Source: CAZKEG01 sp964601575
GTDB lineage: Bacteria > Desulfobacterota > Thermodesulfobacteria > Thermodesulfobacteriales > Thermodesulfatatoraceae
Direction of reading: 5' to 3'
Assembly (NCBI GenBank): GCA_964601575.1
Contig: CAZROA010000102.1
Coordinates: 1 to 9,041, forward strand
Length of the DNA: 9,041 nt
Positions 1-5,762 of this stretch are shown here, piece by piece. Under the pieces are notes generated by a model, which saw only the letters and a list, made by a program, of their open reading frames with translations, did no database searches and was not told the origin of the DNA. The position numbers were made by a program, and so were the translations under genes. Each line of letters opens with the position of its first letter. Position 1 is the first letter of the stretch.

Positions 1-252
1 AAGTTTTCTATCCGAGCTCTAAGCGATAATTCGTTTCTTGACTGGTAAACGGTCGGGTTGCTAGACATGCTCTGTCTTCAATCTTCTAGAAGAGATGGCA
101 AGGATAGGCACTCGCAGAAACTGACTAGCCCTCCAAATGGGAGGAGAGTATTTAGCTTTTTTTAAACACCGGAGAAGTCAAGATCCGACTTGCCTATTTT
201 TGCTCCTCCATGCTAAGGGTTACCGAGCAGGAGATCGGCGAAGTCCTACAGG
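1..252. other. Left-edge region with no recognisable gene
   Basis: I see no convincing gene here. All three forward frames are broken by stops early on, and the short open frames lack a good ribosome site or a recognisable product. A forward frame starting at 137 overlaps the well-supported nuclease gene on the other strand and looks like its shadow. Three small inverted repeats are visible: AGACA/TGTCT (63-67 and 73-77), the 12-bp palindrome TCTTCTAGAAGA (82-93) and CCCTCC-AAAT-GGGAGG (129-144). A run of seven T begins at 157, about 12 bases after the last stem, which is too far for a standard intrinsic terminator. The region could be the tail of something to the left of the window, such as a decayed element or a long 3' untranslated region. 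That is only a guess. Confidence 0.5.
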
Positions 253-801
253 TTATTTCCCCAAAATACGCTGCCAGAGGCGGTCAAAATCTAGGCTTAC
301 CTGGCATGGCAAATCGTCAAAGGTAAAGCGCCCTTCGCTTCCGTCAAAGACTTTTTCAAACTTTTTTTCTTTTAAGGCAAAAATACGGGCCTTTTTCAGC
401 TCTGGATACACCAGGACATAGTATTTTACGCCTTCACGTTCATAGAGGGCAAATTTGAGAATTTCATCCTTACGGGCTGTATTCGACGAGACCACCTCCA
501 CCGCCACAAGAGGGGGCTCTGTCAGATATTCCGATATACGCCGACATACCAATACAAGGTCCGGGCGAACTACCGTCTCCTGATCTATTATCCAATCAAG
601 TTCGGGATAGACAAAACATTCCTCGGCACATTCTCTTAATTGTTCTTCTAAAAAACTTCCCAAAATTAAACATATCAGTTGATGCCGCCCCAAAGGAGAA
701 GGAGCCATGGCATAGGGGATGCCTTCAATAAGCTCCCAATCACCCTCCCACCGGCGATAATCTTCAATCGTATAACGAATTTCTATTTGAGGAAGACTCA
801 T
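253..801 (-). CDS. Uma2-family (DUF820) PD-(D/E)XK endonuclease-like protein
   Basis: This 182-residue protein matches the Uma2/DUF820 family, a group of restriction-endonuclease-fold proteins common in cyanobacteria, Chloroflexi and some thermophiles, whose cellular role is poorly known. Visible marks are an N-terminal region ending in the typical W-E-L-I-E-G-I-P turn (about 22-29), a PDLVLV strand with the likely metal ligand Asp81, a VEVVS strand with Glu102, and a following helix (K111 to L119) that carries a candidate catalytic lysine before the G-V-K-Y-Y-V-L-V-Y-P-E strand (124-134). Length is normal for the family. The ATG at 801 is supported by GGAGG five bases upstream. The gene stands alone and diverges from the archaemetzincin-like gene; I see no toxin or methyltransferase partner. 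The fold assignment is confident, but DNA cleavage is family-level inference. Confidence 0.88.
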   Translation of the reverse strand: MSLPQIEIRYTIEDYRRWEGDWELIEGIPYAMAPSPLGRHQLICLILGSFLEEQLRECAEECFVYPELDWIIDQETVVRPDLVLVCRRISEYLTEPPLVAVEVVSSNTARKDEILKFALYEREGVKYYVLVYPELKKARIFALKEKKFEKVFDGSEGRFTFDDLPCQVSLDFDRLWQRILGK

Positions 802-834
802 TTATCCCTCCAAGCTTTCAGAGTTTATTCTTTA

Positions 835-863
835 ATAATAAACATATTTTTGAAAATTCTAAA
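835..863 (-). promoter_or_regulatory. Candidate sigma-70-type promoter of the Uma2-family gene
   Basis: Read on the minus strand, TTTAGA (863-858) is followed after 17 bases by TATTAT (840-835). These match the -35 and -10 consensus at 4 of 6 and 5 of 6 positions. Transcription would begin near 828, giving a leader of roughly 27 bases that includes the GGAGG ribosome site. The region is AT-rich, so chance matches are likely. Confidence 0.4.
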
Positions 864-864
864 T

Positions 865-901
865 TCTGTTCCCATTTTTCGTGAGGAAAAATGGGAACGG
901 A
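865..901. repeat. Long perfect inverted repeat (hairpin or operator) between divergent genes
   Basis: GTTCCCATTTTTC (868-880) is followed by a five-base spacer GTGAG (881-885) and its exact reverse complement (886-898). The stem is 13 bp without mismatch and extends to 16 bp if one G-T wobble is allowed (865-867 with 899-901). Neither side has a T-run directly after the stem, so it does not look like a standard terminator. It lies immediately upstream of the candidate Uma2 promoter and about 50 bases before the candidate protease promoter. It could be an operator, a structured RNA, or a small dispersed repeat. Confidence 0.75.
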
Positions 902-906
902 TCCTG

Positions 907-919
907 GAACGAGCCGTTC
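907..919. repeat. Short inverted repeat GAACG-AGC-CGTTC
   Basis: GAACG (907-911) and CGTTC (915-919) form a 5-bp stem around AGC. It lies just right of the 13-bp inverted repeat and shares its GGAAC theme. It is short enough to be chance, but it adds to the cluster of inverted repeats in this intergenic region. Confidence 0.4.
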
Positions 920-940
920 TTATTCGGAAATTATCCCCTG

Positions 941-956
941 CAAAGGGAACCCTTTG
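941..956. promoter_or_regulatory. Palindrome CAAAGGG-AA-CCCTTTG, possible operator
   Basis: The two arms (941-947 and 950-956) are exact reverse complements. The right arm overlaps the first bases of the candidate -35 element (954-959) of the archaemetzincin-like gene, a common position for a repressor-binding site. The symmetry is seen directly; the operator role is inferred. Confidence 0.4.
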
Positions 957-981
957 ATCTCGTAAAAAGCGTGTTTAAAAT
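954..981 (+). promoter_or_regulatory. Candidate sigma-70-type promoter of the archaemetzincin-like gene
   Basis: TTGATC (954-959) and TAAAAT (976-981) are separated by 16 bases and match the -35 and -10 consensus at 4 of 6 and 5 of 6 positions. A start near 988 would leave a leader of about 30 bases ending in the ribosome site for the ATG at 1020. Confidence 0.45.
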
Positions 982-1019
982 AGCGGGACAGAATTTCACT
1001 ACAGGAGAAGGTGAAATCG

Positions 1020-1559
1020 ATGTTTGAGGCGGTTTCTTTGGTGCCTTTCGGGGATGTACGGCAGGATGTAATCGACGCCATTGCCGGTGGGATCTATGAA
1101 AATTTAGGGCTTGGGGTCTTCTTTGAAGAACCTCAACCCCTTCCTCCCTCCTTTTTTGACTCGGATCGGGGACAATTTCGGGCTGACGATTTGGTGCGAC
1201 ACCTCCGGGACAATGTGCCCACCTCTTCTCGCCTCAAACTGGGCATCACCGCCGTTGATCTATACGCCATGGATCTTCATTTTGTCTTTGGGATCTCTAT
1301 CCTGAAACAGGCCACTTCCATCATCTCTTATCGCCGTCTGGACAACAGCTTTTATCACCTCACCCCCAATGATCGCGTCCTTTACGAACGGGTGGTCAAG
1401 GAATCCCTTCACGAACTGGGACATGCCTTGGGGCTTGATCACTGCGAAAGCCCGTGCATCATGCATTATTCCAATAGTGTGATGGAAATCGATGTAAAAC
1501 CGGCCCGTTTCTGTCCTTCCTGCCTAAGGAGAATAAACTTACTCCTCGGACGCACCTAG
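1020..1559 (+). CDS. Archaemetzincin-like zinc metalloprotease
   Basis: This is a small cytoplasmic-type metalloprotease with no signal peptide or membrane segment. From the ATG at 1020 it has 179 residues. The catalytic zinc motif HExxHxxGxxH is at 131-141 (His131, Glu132, His135, His141), followed at once by Cys142, Cys146, Met148 and a CPSC pair (Cys165, Cys168). This metzincin-plus-four-cysteine pattern is characteristic of archaemetzincins, in which the cysteines bind a second, structural zinc. The cysteine spacings here are C-x3-C and M-x16-C, each one residue shorter than the consensus I recall (C-x4-C, M-x17-C). An in-frame GTG at 1011 is possible, but AGGAG lies only three bases before it, whereas AAGGTG (1008-1013) is six bases before the ATG. 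Its 3' end overlaps tlyA by 21 bp tail to tail. Substrate is unknown; the family is thought to be aminopeptidase-like or poorly active. Confidence 0.9.
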   Translation: MFEAVSLVPFGDVRQDVIDAIAGGIYENLGLGVFFEEPQPLPPSFFDSDRGQFRADDLVRHLRDNVPTSSRLKLGITAVDLYAMDLHFVFGISILKQATSIISYRRLDNSFYHLTPNDRVLYERVVKESLHELGHALGLDHCESPCIMHYSNSVMEIDVKPARFCPSCLRRINLLLGRT

Positions 1560-2288
1560 ATAGATCAAGAATTCCTTGTTCCCCGCCGGACCGAGGAGGG
1601 GGCTTTCGGTAAGCCCAAGGACGGTAAAGCCTAAATTTTCGGCAAAGTTTTTGATCTTTTCTATGACTCGTTGATGTAAAGCCGGATCACGCACCACTCC
1701 GCCCTTCCCCACCTCTCGGGGGCCGACCTCAAATTGGGGTTTGATCAAGGCAACGATTCGACCACCTGGTTTAAGCAGGCCTTTTGCCGCCGGAATTATC
1801 TTGGTAAGCGAGATAAAAGAGACGTCGATGGTCACCAAATCCACGGCCTCGGGTAGGTCTTCTGGTTTGAGATAGCGTGCATTGACCCCCTCCATAACCA
1901 CCACACGCTGGTCTTGACGCAAACGCCAATGCAATTGCCCGTGCCCCACATCGATGGCGTAGACCTTGGCGGCACCGTGTTGCAAGAGACAGTCGGTAAA
2001 GCCCCCGGTCGAGGCCCCGATATCTGCACAGATTAGGCCTTCAACCGAGAGACGAAATTCTTTAAGGGCATGTTCAAGCTTAAGTCCCCCGCGGGAGACA
2101 TAAGGACAGGCTTCGCCCTTTATTTCTATTTGAGCCTCAAGCGGAACCCGGGTACCGGCCTTGTCTATACGTTGGCCGTTCACGTAGACTAGACCTGCCA
2201 TGATTAGGGCCTGGGCCTTCTCCCGGCTCTCTACAAGCCCGCGTTTCACCAGTAATTTATCTAATCGCTCCTTAAGTCCCTTTTTCAT
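1539..2288 (-). CDS. tlyA: TlyA-family 16S/23S rRNA (cytidine-2'-O)-methyltransferase
   Basis: This 249-residue protein methylates ribose 2'-OH groups of rRNA using S-adenosylmethionine. Family members act at C1920 of 23S and, in longer forms, C1409 of 16S rRNA. The N-terminal S4 RNA-binding domain spans about 7-66 and begins with the classic R-L-D-K-L-L-V pattern. The linker reads S-R-G-G-L-K-L. The Rossmann methyltransferase domain (about 84-246) has the SAM motif D-I-G-A-S-T-G-G-F (89-97). The expected K-D-K-E catalytic set is present as Lys70, Asp155, Lys183 and Glu239, one residue off the Mycobacterium numbering. The ATG at 2288 has no Shine-Dalgarno sequence; a small hairpin and five T fill that space. 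The gene lies 24 bp after the transporter gene, so translation may depend on coupling. Its 3' end overlaps the protease gene. Confidence 0.94.
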   Translation of the reverse strand: MKKGLKERLDKLLVKRGLVESREKAQALIMAGLVYVNGQRIDKAGTRVPLEAQIEIKGEACPYVSRGGLKLEHALKEFRLSVEGLICADIGASTGGFTDCLLQHGAAKVYAIDVGHGQLHWRLRQDQRVVVMEGVNARYLKPEDLPEAVDLVTIDVSFISLTKIIPAAKGLLKPGGRIVALIKPQFEVGPREVGKGGVVRDPALHQRVIEKIKNFAENLGFTVLGLTESPLLGPAGNKEFLIYLGASEE

Positions 2289-2289
2289 G

Positions 2290-2308
2290 AAAAACGTCTA
2301 GGTTAGAC
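2290..2308 (-). terminator. Small hairpin plus T-run between transporter gene and tlyA
   Basis: On the minus strand GTCTA-ACC-TAGAC (2308-2296) is followed by G and five T (2294-2290), ending two bases before the tlyA ATG. It resembles a weak intrinsic terminator, but a 5-bp stem with only two G-C pairs is marginal, especially in a thermophile. It may instead act on tlyA translation. Confidence 0.3.
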
Positions 2309-2312
2309 AGGA

Positions 2313-3383
2313 TTATCGGGCCACTAAGTAAAATAAGGCCACCCCAATGCCAAAGGCCAGATAACCTAAGAGGGTAAATTCTAACAGAAATTTGGGAGAA
2401 GATTCACGAAGAGCAGGGTCTATAACAAAGAGGCGGTAGGCAATAAGGTTGGCCAAAGAACCGATCAGGTTCCCGAAGCCACCAACACTTACTCCCCAGA
2501 GCAGGGCCTTCCAGTGCGTGGTGAATTTGGCCAAGAGCAGGGCAGCAGGGACATTGCTAATCATCTGACTAAGCCCGGCTGAGAGGAGAAACACGTGTTC
2601 GGGGTGTTTGAGAGAAGAGATAAGGATGAACTTTAGATTTTCAGTAAGTCCAAATAGACAAAAAAAAGTCCCGAGCAAGGCGTAGTCAATGTTAAGGCTT
2701 TCTCGATCCCTAAACAAGGCGTAAAAAAAGACCAGGCCCCCAATGGCTACGGGGATGATCCTGATGGCTGCTAGGATAAAAACGACCAGAAAGATGAGAT
2801 AAAACAGGGCTGAAGGGCCTAATTTTATCTCTTTTTTCTCTGATTTCGGACGCACCGGGGAGAGAAAAAAAGTGACTATGCCCAAGAGAAAGAGAAAGGT
2901 GAGGCTAAAGGGGGCAATAGTCTTTAAAAAGGGAATTGGCTTCAGATTGTAATACCAATAAAGAAAGAGATTCTGAGGATTGCCAAAGGGAGTTAGGGCT
3001 GAGCCCGCATTAGCGGCCAAGGCCTCCAGGATGACCAAGAGATCTTTTCTCTCTATCTCCAGACAAAGGGTCAGAGGAACGAGGACCAACAGGGCTACAT
3101 CGTTGGTGATAAACATGGAGAGAAAGAAGGTGGTCAGGACGAGTTTAAAGGCTACCCGGGAGCCATCTTCTATTTTGGAAGCAATCTTTTTTAAGACCAA
3201 GGAATTTTCAAGGCCTTTGATGATGATCAAAAAGACAAAGAGGACAAAGAGGACTTTGAGCTCAAGGAGGTTATATTTGGGAAACTTCCTCAAATAAAGA
3301 GAGGTGAGAAAGAGCCCGGTAAAAGAGCCCAAAAGGAGCCATTCTCTCATCAAAAAGTTCTTCCAAGCCTTGGGACTTCTCAA
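2313..3383 (-). CDS. Ion transporter superfamily membrane protein (ArsB/NhaD/CitMHS-like)
   Basis: This 356-residue inner-membrane protein has about ten hydrophobic segments. It carries paired hallmark motifs of the ion transporter superfamily: F-I-T-N-D-V-A (91-97) and A-N-A-G-S-A-L-T-P-F-G-N-P-Q-N-L (124-139) in the first half, with S-Q-M-I-S-N-V-P-A-A (272-281) and G-G-F-G-N-L-I-G-S-L-A-N (301-312) in the second. The GNPQN loop is typical of the ArsB/NhaD-like and YbiR-like groups, whose substrates include arsenite, organic anions or Na+/H+; the sequence does not decide between them. At 356 residues it is shorter than NhaD or ArsB (about 420-480). The start is a TTG at 3383 with AGAGG about seven bases upstream; an ATG at codon 12 (3350) also precedes the first membrane segment but has a weaker site. 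It probably shares a transcript with tlyA. Confidence 0.85.
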   Translation of the reverse strand: MRSPKAWKNFLMREWLLLGSFTGLFLTSLYLRKFPKYNLLELKVLFVLFVFLIIIKGLENSLVLKKIASKIEDGSRVAFKLVLTTFFLSMFITNDVALLVLVPLTLCLEIERKDLLVILEALAANAGSALTPFGNPQNLFLYWYYNLKPIPFLKTIAPFSLTFLFLLGIVTFFLSPVRPKSEKKEIKLGPSALFYLIFLVVFILAAIRIIPVAIGGLVFFYALFRDRESLNIDYALLGTFFCLFGLTENLKFILISSLKHPEHVFLLSAGLSQMISNVPAALLLAKFTTHWKALLWGVSVGGFGNLIGSLANLIAYRLFVIDPALRESSPKFLLEFTLLGYLAFGIGVALFYLVAR

Positions 3384-3407
3384 AAGGCCCCCTCTTTAAC
3401 AATTGAA

Positions 3408-3445
3408 GGGATCAAGCCCTTAGGTTAGGACTTGATCCCCTTTTT
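3408..3445. terminator. Terminator-like hairpin after the proline-rich protein gene
   Basis: GGGATCAAG (3408-3416) and CTTGATCCC (3431-3439) form a perfect 9-bp stem with a 14-base loop. The hairpin begins 8 bases past the stop codon of the proline-rich gene, where a terminator for it is expected. The better T-run (five T, 3441-3445) follows the stem on the plus strand; on the minus strand the tail is TTCAATTGTT, which is only moderately T-rich. It may therefore work in both directions, or mainly against plus-strand antisense transcription. Confidence 0.65.
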
Positions 3446-3447
3446 GA

Positions 3448-4206
3448 TTATCGTATCCATTGAAGTTCGCTTTGTAGAGGATAGTCAGGAATAATGTGTA
3501 TGCCATCATAAAAGACCTTTATTTTGGAGACAATCTTTCCGTCGATGGCCAAGGGGACGACCCAACAAGCCTCCGGGGTTCGAAACTCGGCCCCATTCAA
3601 GACAGTCAGTCTAGGGATAATTTCTTTTAGCCGCGCCCTTATCTGATCCAAAGAGACTTTTTGTTCAAAGACCCAGGGATGGTAGCCCTTGGGCAAAATT
3701 TCTCCGGTGGTCGGGTCAAACTCTAAGGCCCCCACCGGCACATTTTGATACATGAGAGCCGCTTTGATGATAAATTCTCCCCCAGGAGCGCGGGAAAGCC
3801 ACACCTTGCCAGGCACCAATAAGGCCTTGGCCGAGGCCGCTGCTTGGACGGCCTTAAGCGCGTTTTGCAAAAACCCCGGAGGCAATGAAGAAACCGCAGG
3901 AGGAGGCGGGGGCGGTGGCCCACCGGGAGGCGGAGGGGGGCCTGCGCCAGGAGGGGGTGGACCACCTGGCCCCGGAGGTGGGGGTGGTGCCCCGGGTCCC
4001 GGAGGTGGAGGCGGTGTGCCTACACCTGGAGGAGGCGCGGTGCTTGTGCCTAAAGGCGGAGGAGATACTGCCCCGGTCGGTGCTCCAACCGGAGGGGCAG
4101 AAACAGATGGATTCTGGTTTAAGACCGGAGGATTTTGGGCCTTCAAACTCATAGTAATACCTCCTAGTAGGATTAAAGCCGCTAAGATAAGCCCATATCT
4201 TTTCAT
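3448..4206 (-). CDS. Secreted proline-rich protein with a C-terminal possibly PepSY-like region
   Basis: I do not recognise this as a named family. The protein has 252 residues. A signal peptide is clear: M-K-R-Y, a hydrophobic core (about 5-18) and a likely cleavage after S-L-K-A (23). Residues 27-110 are a proline/glycine linker with runs of 5, 5, 4, 5 and 7 prolines, densest at 65-103. Residues 111-252 are a folded-looking domain with two similar stretches (about 144-173 and 213-241). Each reads as a beta pair ending in a turn and I-L/I-I-P; the first contains F-D-P-T-T-G-E-I-L-P, reminiscent of PepSY-type domains. The start at 4206 is chosen because GGAGG lies five bases upstream; the longer TTG frame would spoil the signal peptide. 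It sits 113 bp after the kinase gene, so it may be an accessory or target of the two-component system. That link is inference. Confidence 0.75.
   Translation of the reverse strand: MKRYGLILAALILLGGITMSLKAQNPPVLNQNPSVSAPPVGAPTGAVSPPPLGTSTAPPPGVGTPPPPPGPGAPPPPPGPGGPPPPGAGPPPPPGGPPPPPPPAVSSLPPGFLQNALKAVQAAASAKALLVPGKVWLSRAPGGEFIIKAALMYQNVPVGALEFDPTTGEILPKGYHPWVFEQKVSLDQIRARLKEIIPRLTVLNGAEFRTPEACWVVPLAIDGKIVSKIKVFYDGIHIIPDYPLQSELQWIR
3898..4014 (-). repeat. Low-complexity proline/glycine-coding repeat tract
   Basis: This C-rich (on the coding strand) segment encodes the densest polyproline linker. On the plus strand CCCGGAGGTGG occurs at 3971-3981 and again at 3998-4008, a 27-bp period, with looser copies around. 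Such tracts change length by slippage. Runs of five to seven prolines usually need elongation factor P for efficient translation. Confidence 0.7.
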
Positions 4207-4319
4207 CTCGGCCTCCATATTCAAATTGATTGGCCCTATGCCTTTCTTTATAACTTCAAAAGATGAAAGGGCCTTTGAGGAATGATTAAAAAATTCTTAA
4301 ATTTTTGAGCCTTGGGAAC

Positions 4320-5762
4320 CTAAAGAGGCAGGTCAATAACAAAGGTAGTTCCACGGCCAGGGGTGCTTTGGACCAGAATCTTTCCACCATGGGCCTCAAC
4401 GATGCTCTTGGCCAAGGCCAGGCCTAGACCAGCCTTGCCTCGGCGCCCTTGGCCGCTATAAAAGGGTTCAAAAATATAGGGCAAGACCTCTAGGGGGATA
4501 CCCTCCCCTTCATCCGAGACCCAAAGACGGACTCCCTTTTCAGAAAATTTCCATCCCAGTTGGATCCTGTCACCACTTTTGGTGTGGCGAATAGCATTCT
4601 CTAAAAGATTGTAAAGGACTTGTTTGAGTTTATCTGGATCAGCCAAGATCTTCCCCTGAGGTCCTTCTGTCAATTCCCAGACCCGATCCGGGGCCAATAA
4701 TTTCCCTTGCTCCAAGACCTCGGAGAGAAAAGGACCTATTTCAAAGGATTGTTTTTCTAAATTTTTGGCTACTTGAAGCCTGGTTAGGTCTAAAAGCTCT
4801 TCACACAGACGCGCGAGGCGTTTGGTCTCTTTAAACATGGCCTTGGTAAGACGGGCCGCGGTTTCTGGATCATCCTGAACCCCTCGAAGAAGGACCTCCA
4901 AGGAGCCTTGAATAGCGGCCAAAGGAGTGCGTAGTTCATGGGCAGCATTGGCCATGAATTGTCTCTGGGCCTCAAAGGTCCTTTGAAGCTGTTCTACCAT
5001 GTGATCAAAGGAGTGGGCCAGACGGCCAATCTCGTCTTTCCGTTCTGGGAGACGAACCCTCTGGCTAAGATCTCCAGAAGAAATGGCCTGACAGACCAAA
5101 ATCATCCTGTCTAACGGTTTGAGGACCGAGGTCACTAAGAGGCTACTCAGACCTGCTCCGATGAGAAGGGCAATAACTAAGCTAGCCAGAAGGAGATCAC
5201 GAAAGCCCTTTAAGGTCTGATCAACTGGTCTTAGATAGGTAGCTAATTGGACTACCCCGAGTATCTCTTCGGCTTGGGGGGCCTTTCGCAAGGGGATGAG
5301 CAAGATCAGGAGATGATTCCCCCTGAACCAGGTAGTATAAGTAACCTCGTTCTCTCCGGAAAGGGCCTTATTTATGGCCTTGGACCTAGGCGGGGGAATC
5401 GGGGGTTCTTCAGGGAGCAATTTCCCGGCAGCGAGTATCCGGCCCTTTTTGTCCAGGATTAAGGCTGAGGTATCACGGGAAGTGAGATCCCGGGCCAGAG
5501 GGGCAGCGATTTCTTTTAAATATTCACTGGTAGGCAAACCACCGCGGACCTTGTATCCAACCAAAGGGGGCTCAGCCAATTCAGAATATAGCCAATGTTC
5601 GATGATGGGTTTGGCCTGTGCCCTTACCCGGGTGGCGGTATTAGACAAGAGAAAATGCCGGAGATAACCGTAAAAACTGAGCCCCAACCCCCCCAAAATG
5701 AAGAGCAAGAGCCCAGAAAATAAAAGGGTGAGCTTCAATTTGAGGGAGAGATTCTTGATCAT
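4320..5762 (-). CDS. Transmembrane sensor histidine kinase, two-component system
   Basis: This 480-residue inner-membrane kinase should autophosphorylate on His275 and pass the phosphate to the response regulator encoded just upstream. Order of parts: membrane segment 1 (about 11-33), an extracytoplasmic sensor region of about 150 residues with a Cache/PAS-like strand A-L-I-L-D-K-K-G-R-I-L (100-110), membrane segment 2 (about 187-211), HAMP linker (about 212-265), dimerisation/phosphoacceptor helix with H-E-L-R-T-P (275-280), and an ATPase domain. The ATPase domain has an N box with Asn385 and Asn389, G1 D-E-G-E-G (417-421), F box F-E-P-F (431-434) and G2 G-L-G-L (445-448). All catalytic motifs look intact. 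The ATG at 5762 overlaps the regulator stop in TGATG, so the two are translationally coupled; a TTG one codon earlier is unnecessary. The signal is not evident from the sequence. Confidence 0.95.
   Translation of the reverse strand: MIKNLSLKLKLTLLFSGLLLFILGGLGLSFYGYLRHFLLSNTATRVRAQAKPIIEHWLYSELAEPPLVGYKVRGGLPTSEYLKEIAAPLARDLTSRDTSALILDKKGRILAAGKLLPEEPPIPPPRSKAINKALSGENEVTYTTWFRGNHLLILLIPLRKAPQAEEILGVVQLATYLRPVDQTLKGFRDLLLASLVIALLIGAGLSSLLVTSVLKPLDRMILVCQAISSGDLSQRVRLPERKDEIGRLAHSFDHMVEQLQRTFEAQRQFMANAAHELRTPLAAIQGSLEVLLRGVQDDPETAARLTKAMFKETKRLARLCEELLDLTRLQVAKNLEKQSFEIGPFLSEVLEQGKLLAPDRVWELTEGPQGKILADPDKLKQVLYNLLENAIRHTKSGDRIQLGWKFSEKGVRLWVSDEGEGIPLEVLPYIFEPFYSGQGRRGKAGLGLALAKSIVEAHGGKILVQSTPGRGTTFVIDLPL

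Noticed and set aside
1..48. Possible C-terminal end of a gene entering from the left in frame 1 (15 codons then TAA)
   Set aside because: Too short to recognise; composition gives no match to any family I know, and the other frames are equally uninformative.
137..421. A 94-codon plus-strand frame at the left edge
   Set aside because: More than half overlaps the well-supported Uma2-family gene on the other strand. No recognisable product or domain.
1011..1019. GTG start for the archaemetzincin-like gene
   Set aside because: The AGGAG element is only three bases before it; the ATG at 1020 has a better-spaced AAGGTG.
253..1559. Uma2-family nuclease and metalloprotease as a two-gene defence or toxin system
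   Set aside because: The genes are divergent, have no shared partner or known pairing, and no immunity or methyltransferase gene is present. Only the shared control region links them.
3752..4285. A 177-codon glycine-rich open frame on the plus strand
   Set aside because: It is the mirror of the proline-rich tract: CCN codons read in reverse give GGN glycine codons. The minus-strand gene has a good ribosome site, a signal peptide and a sensible folded domain.
4289..4306. AAAAATT-CTTA-AATTTTT hairpin after the kinase gene, considered as a terminator
   Set aside because: The stem is only A-T pairs and would be unstable, especially in a thermophile.
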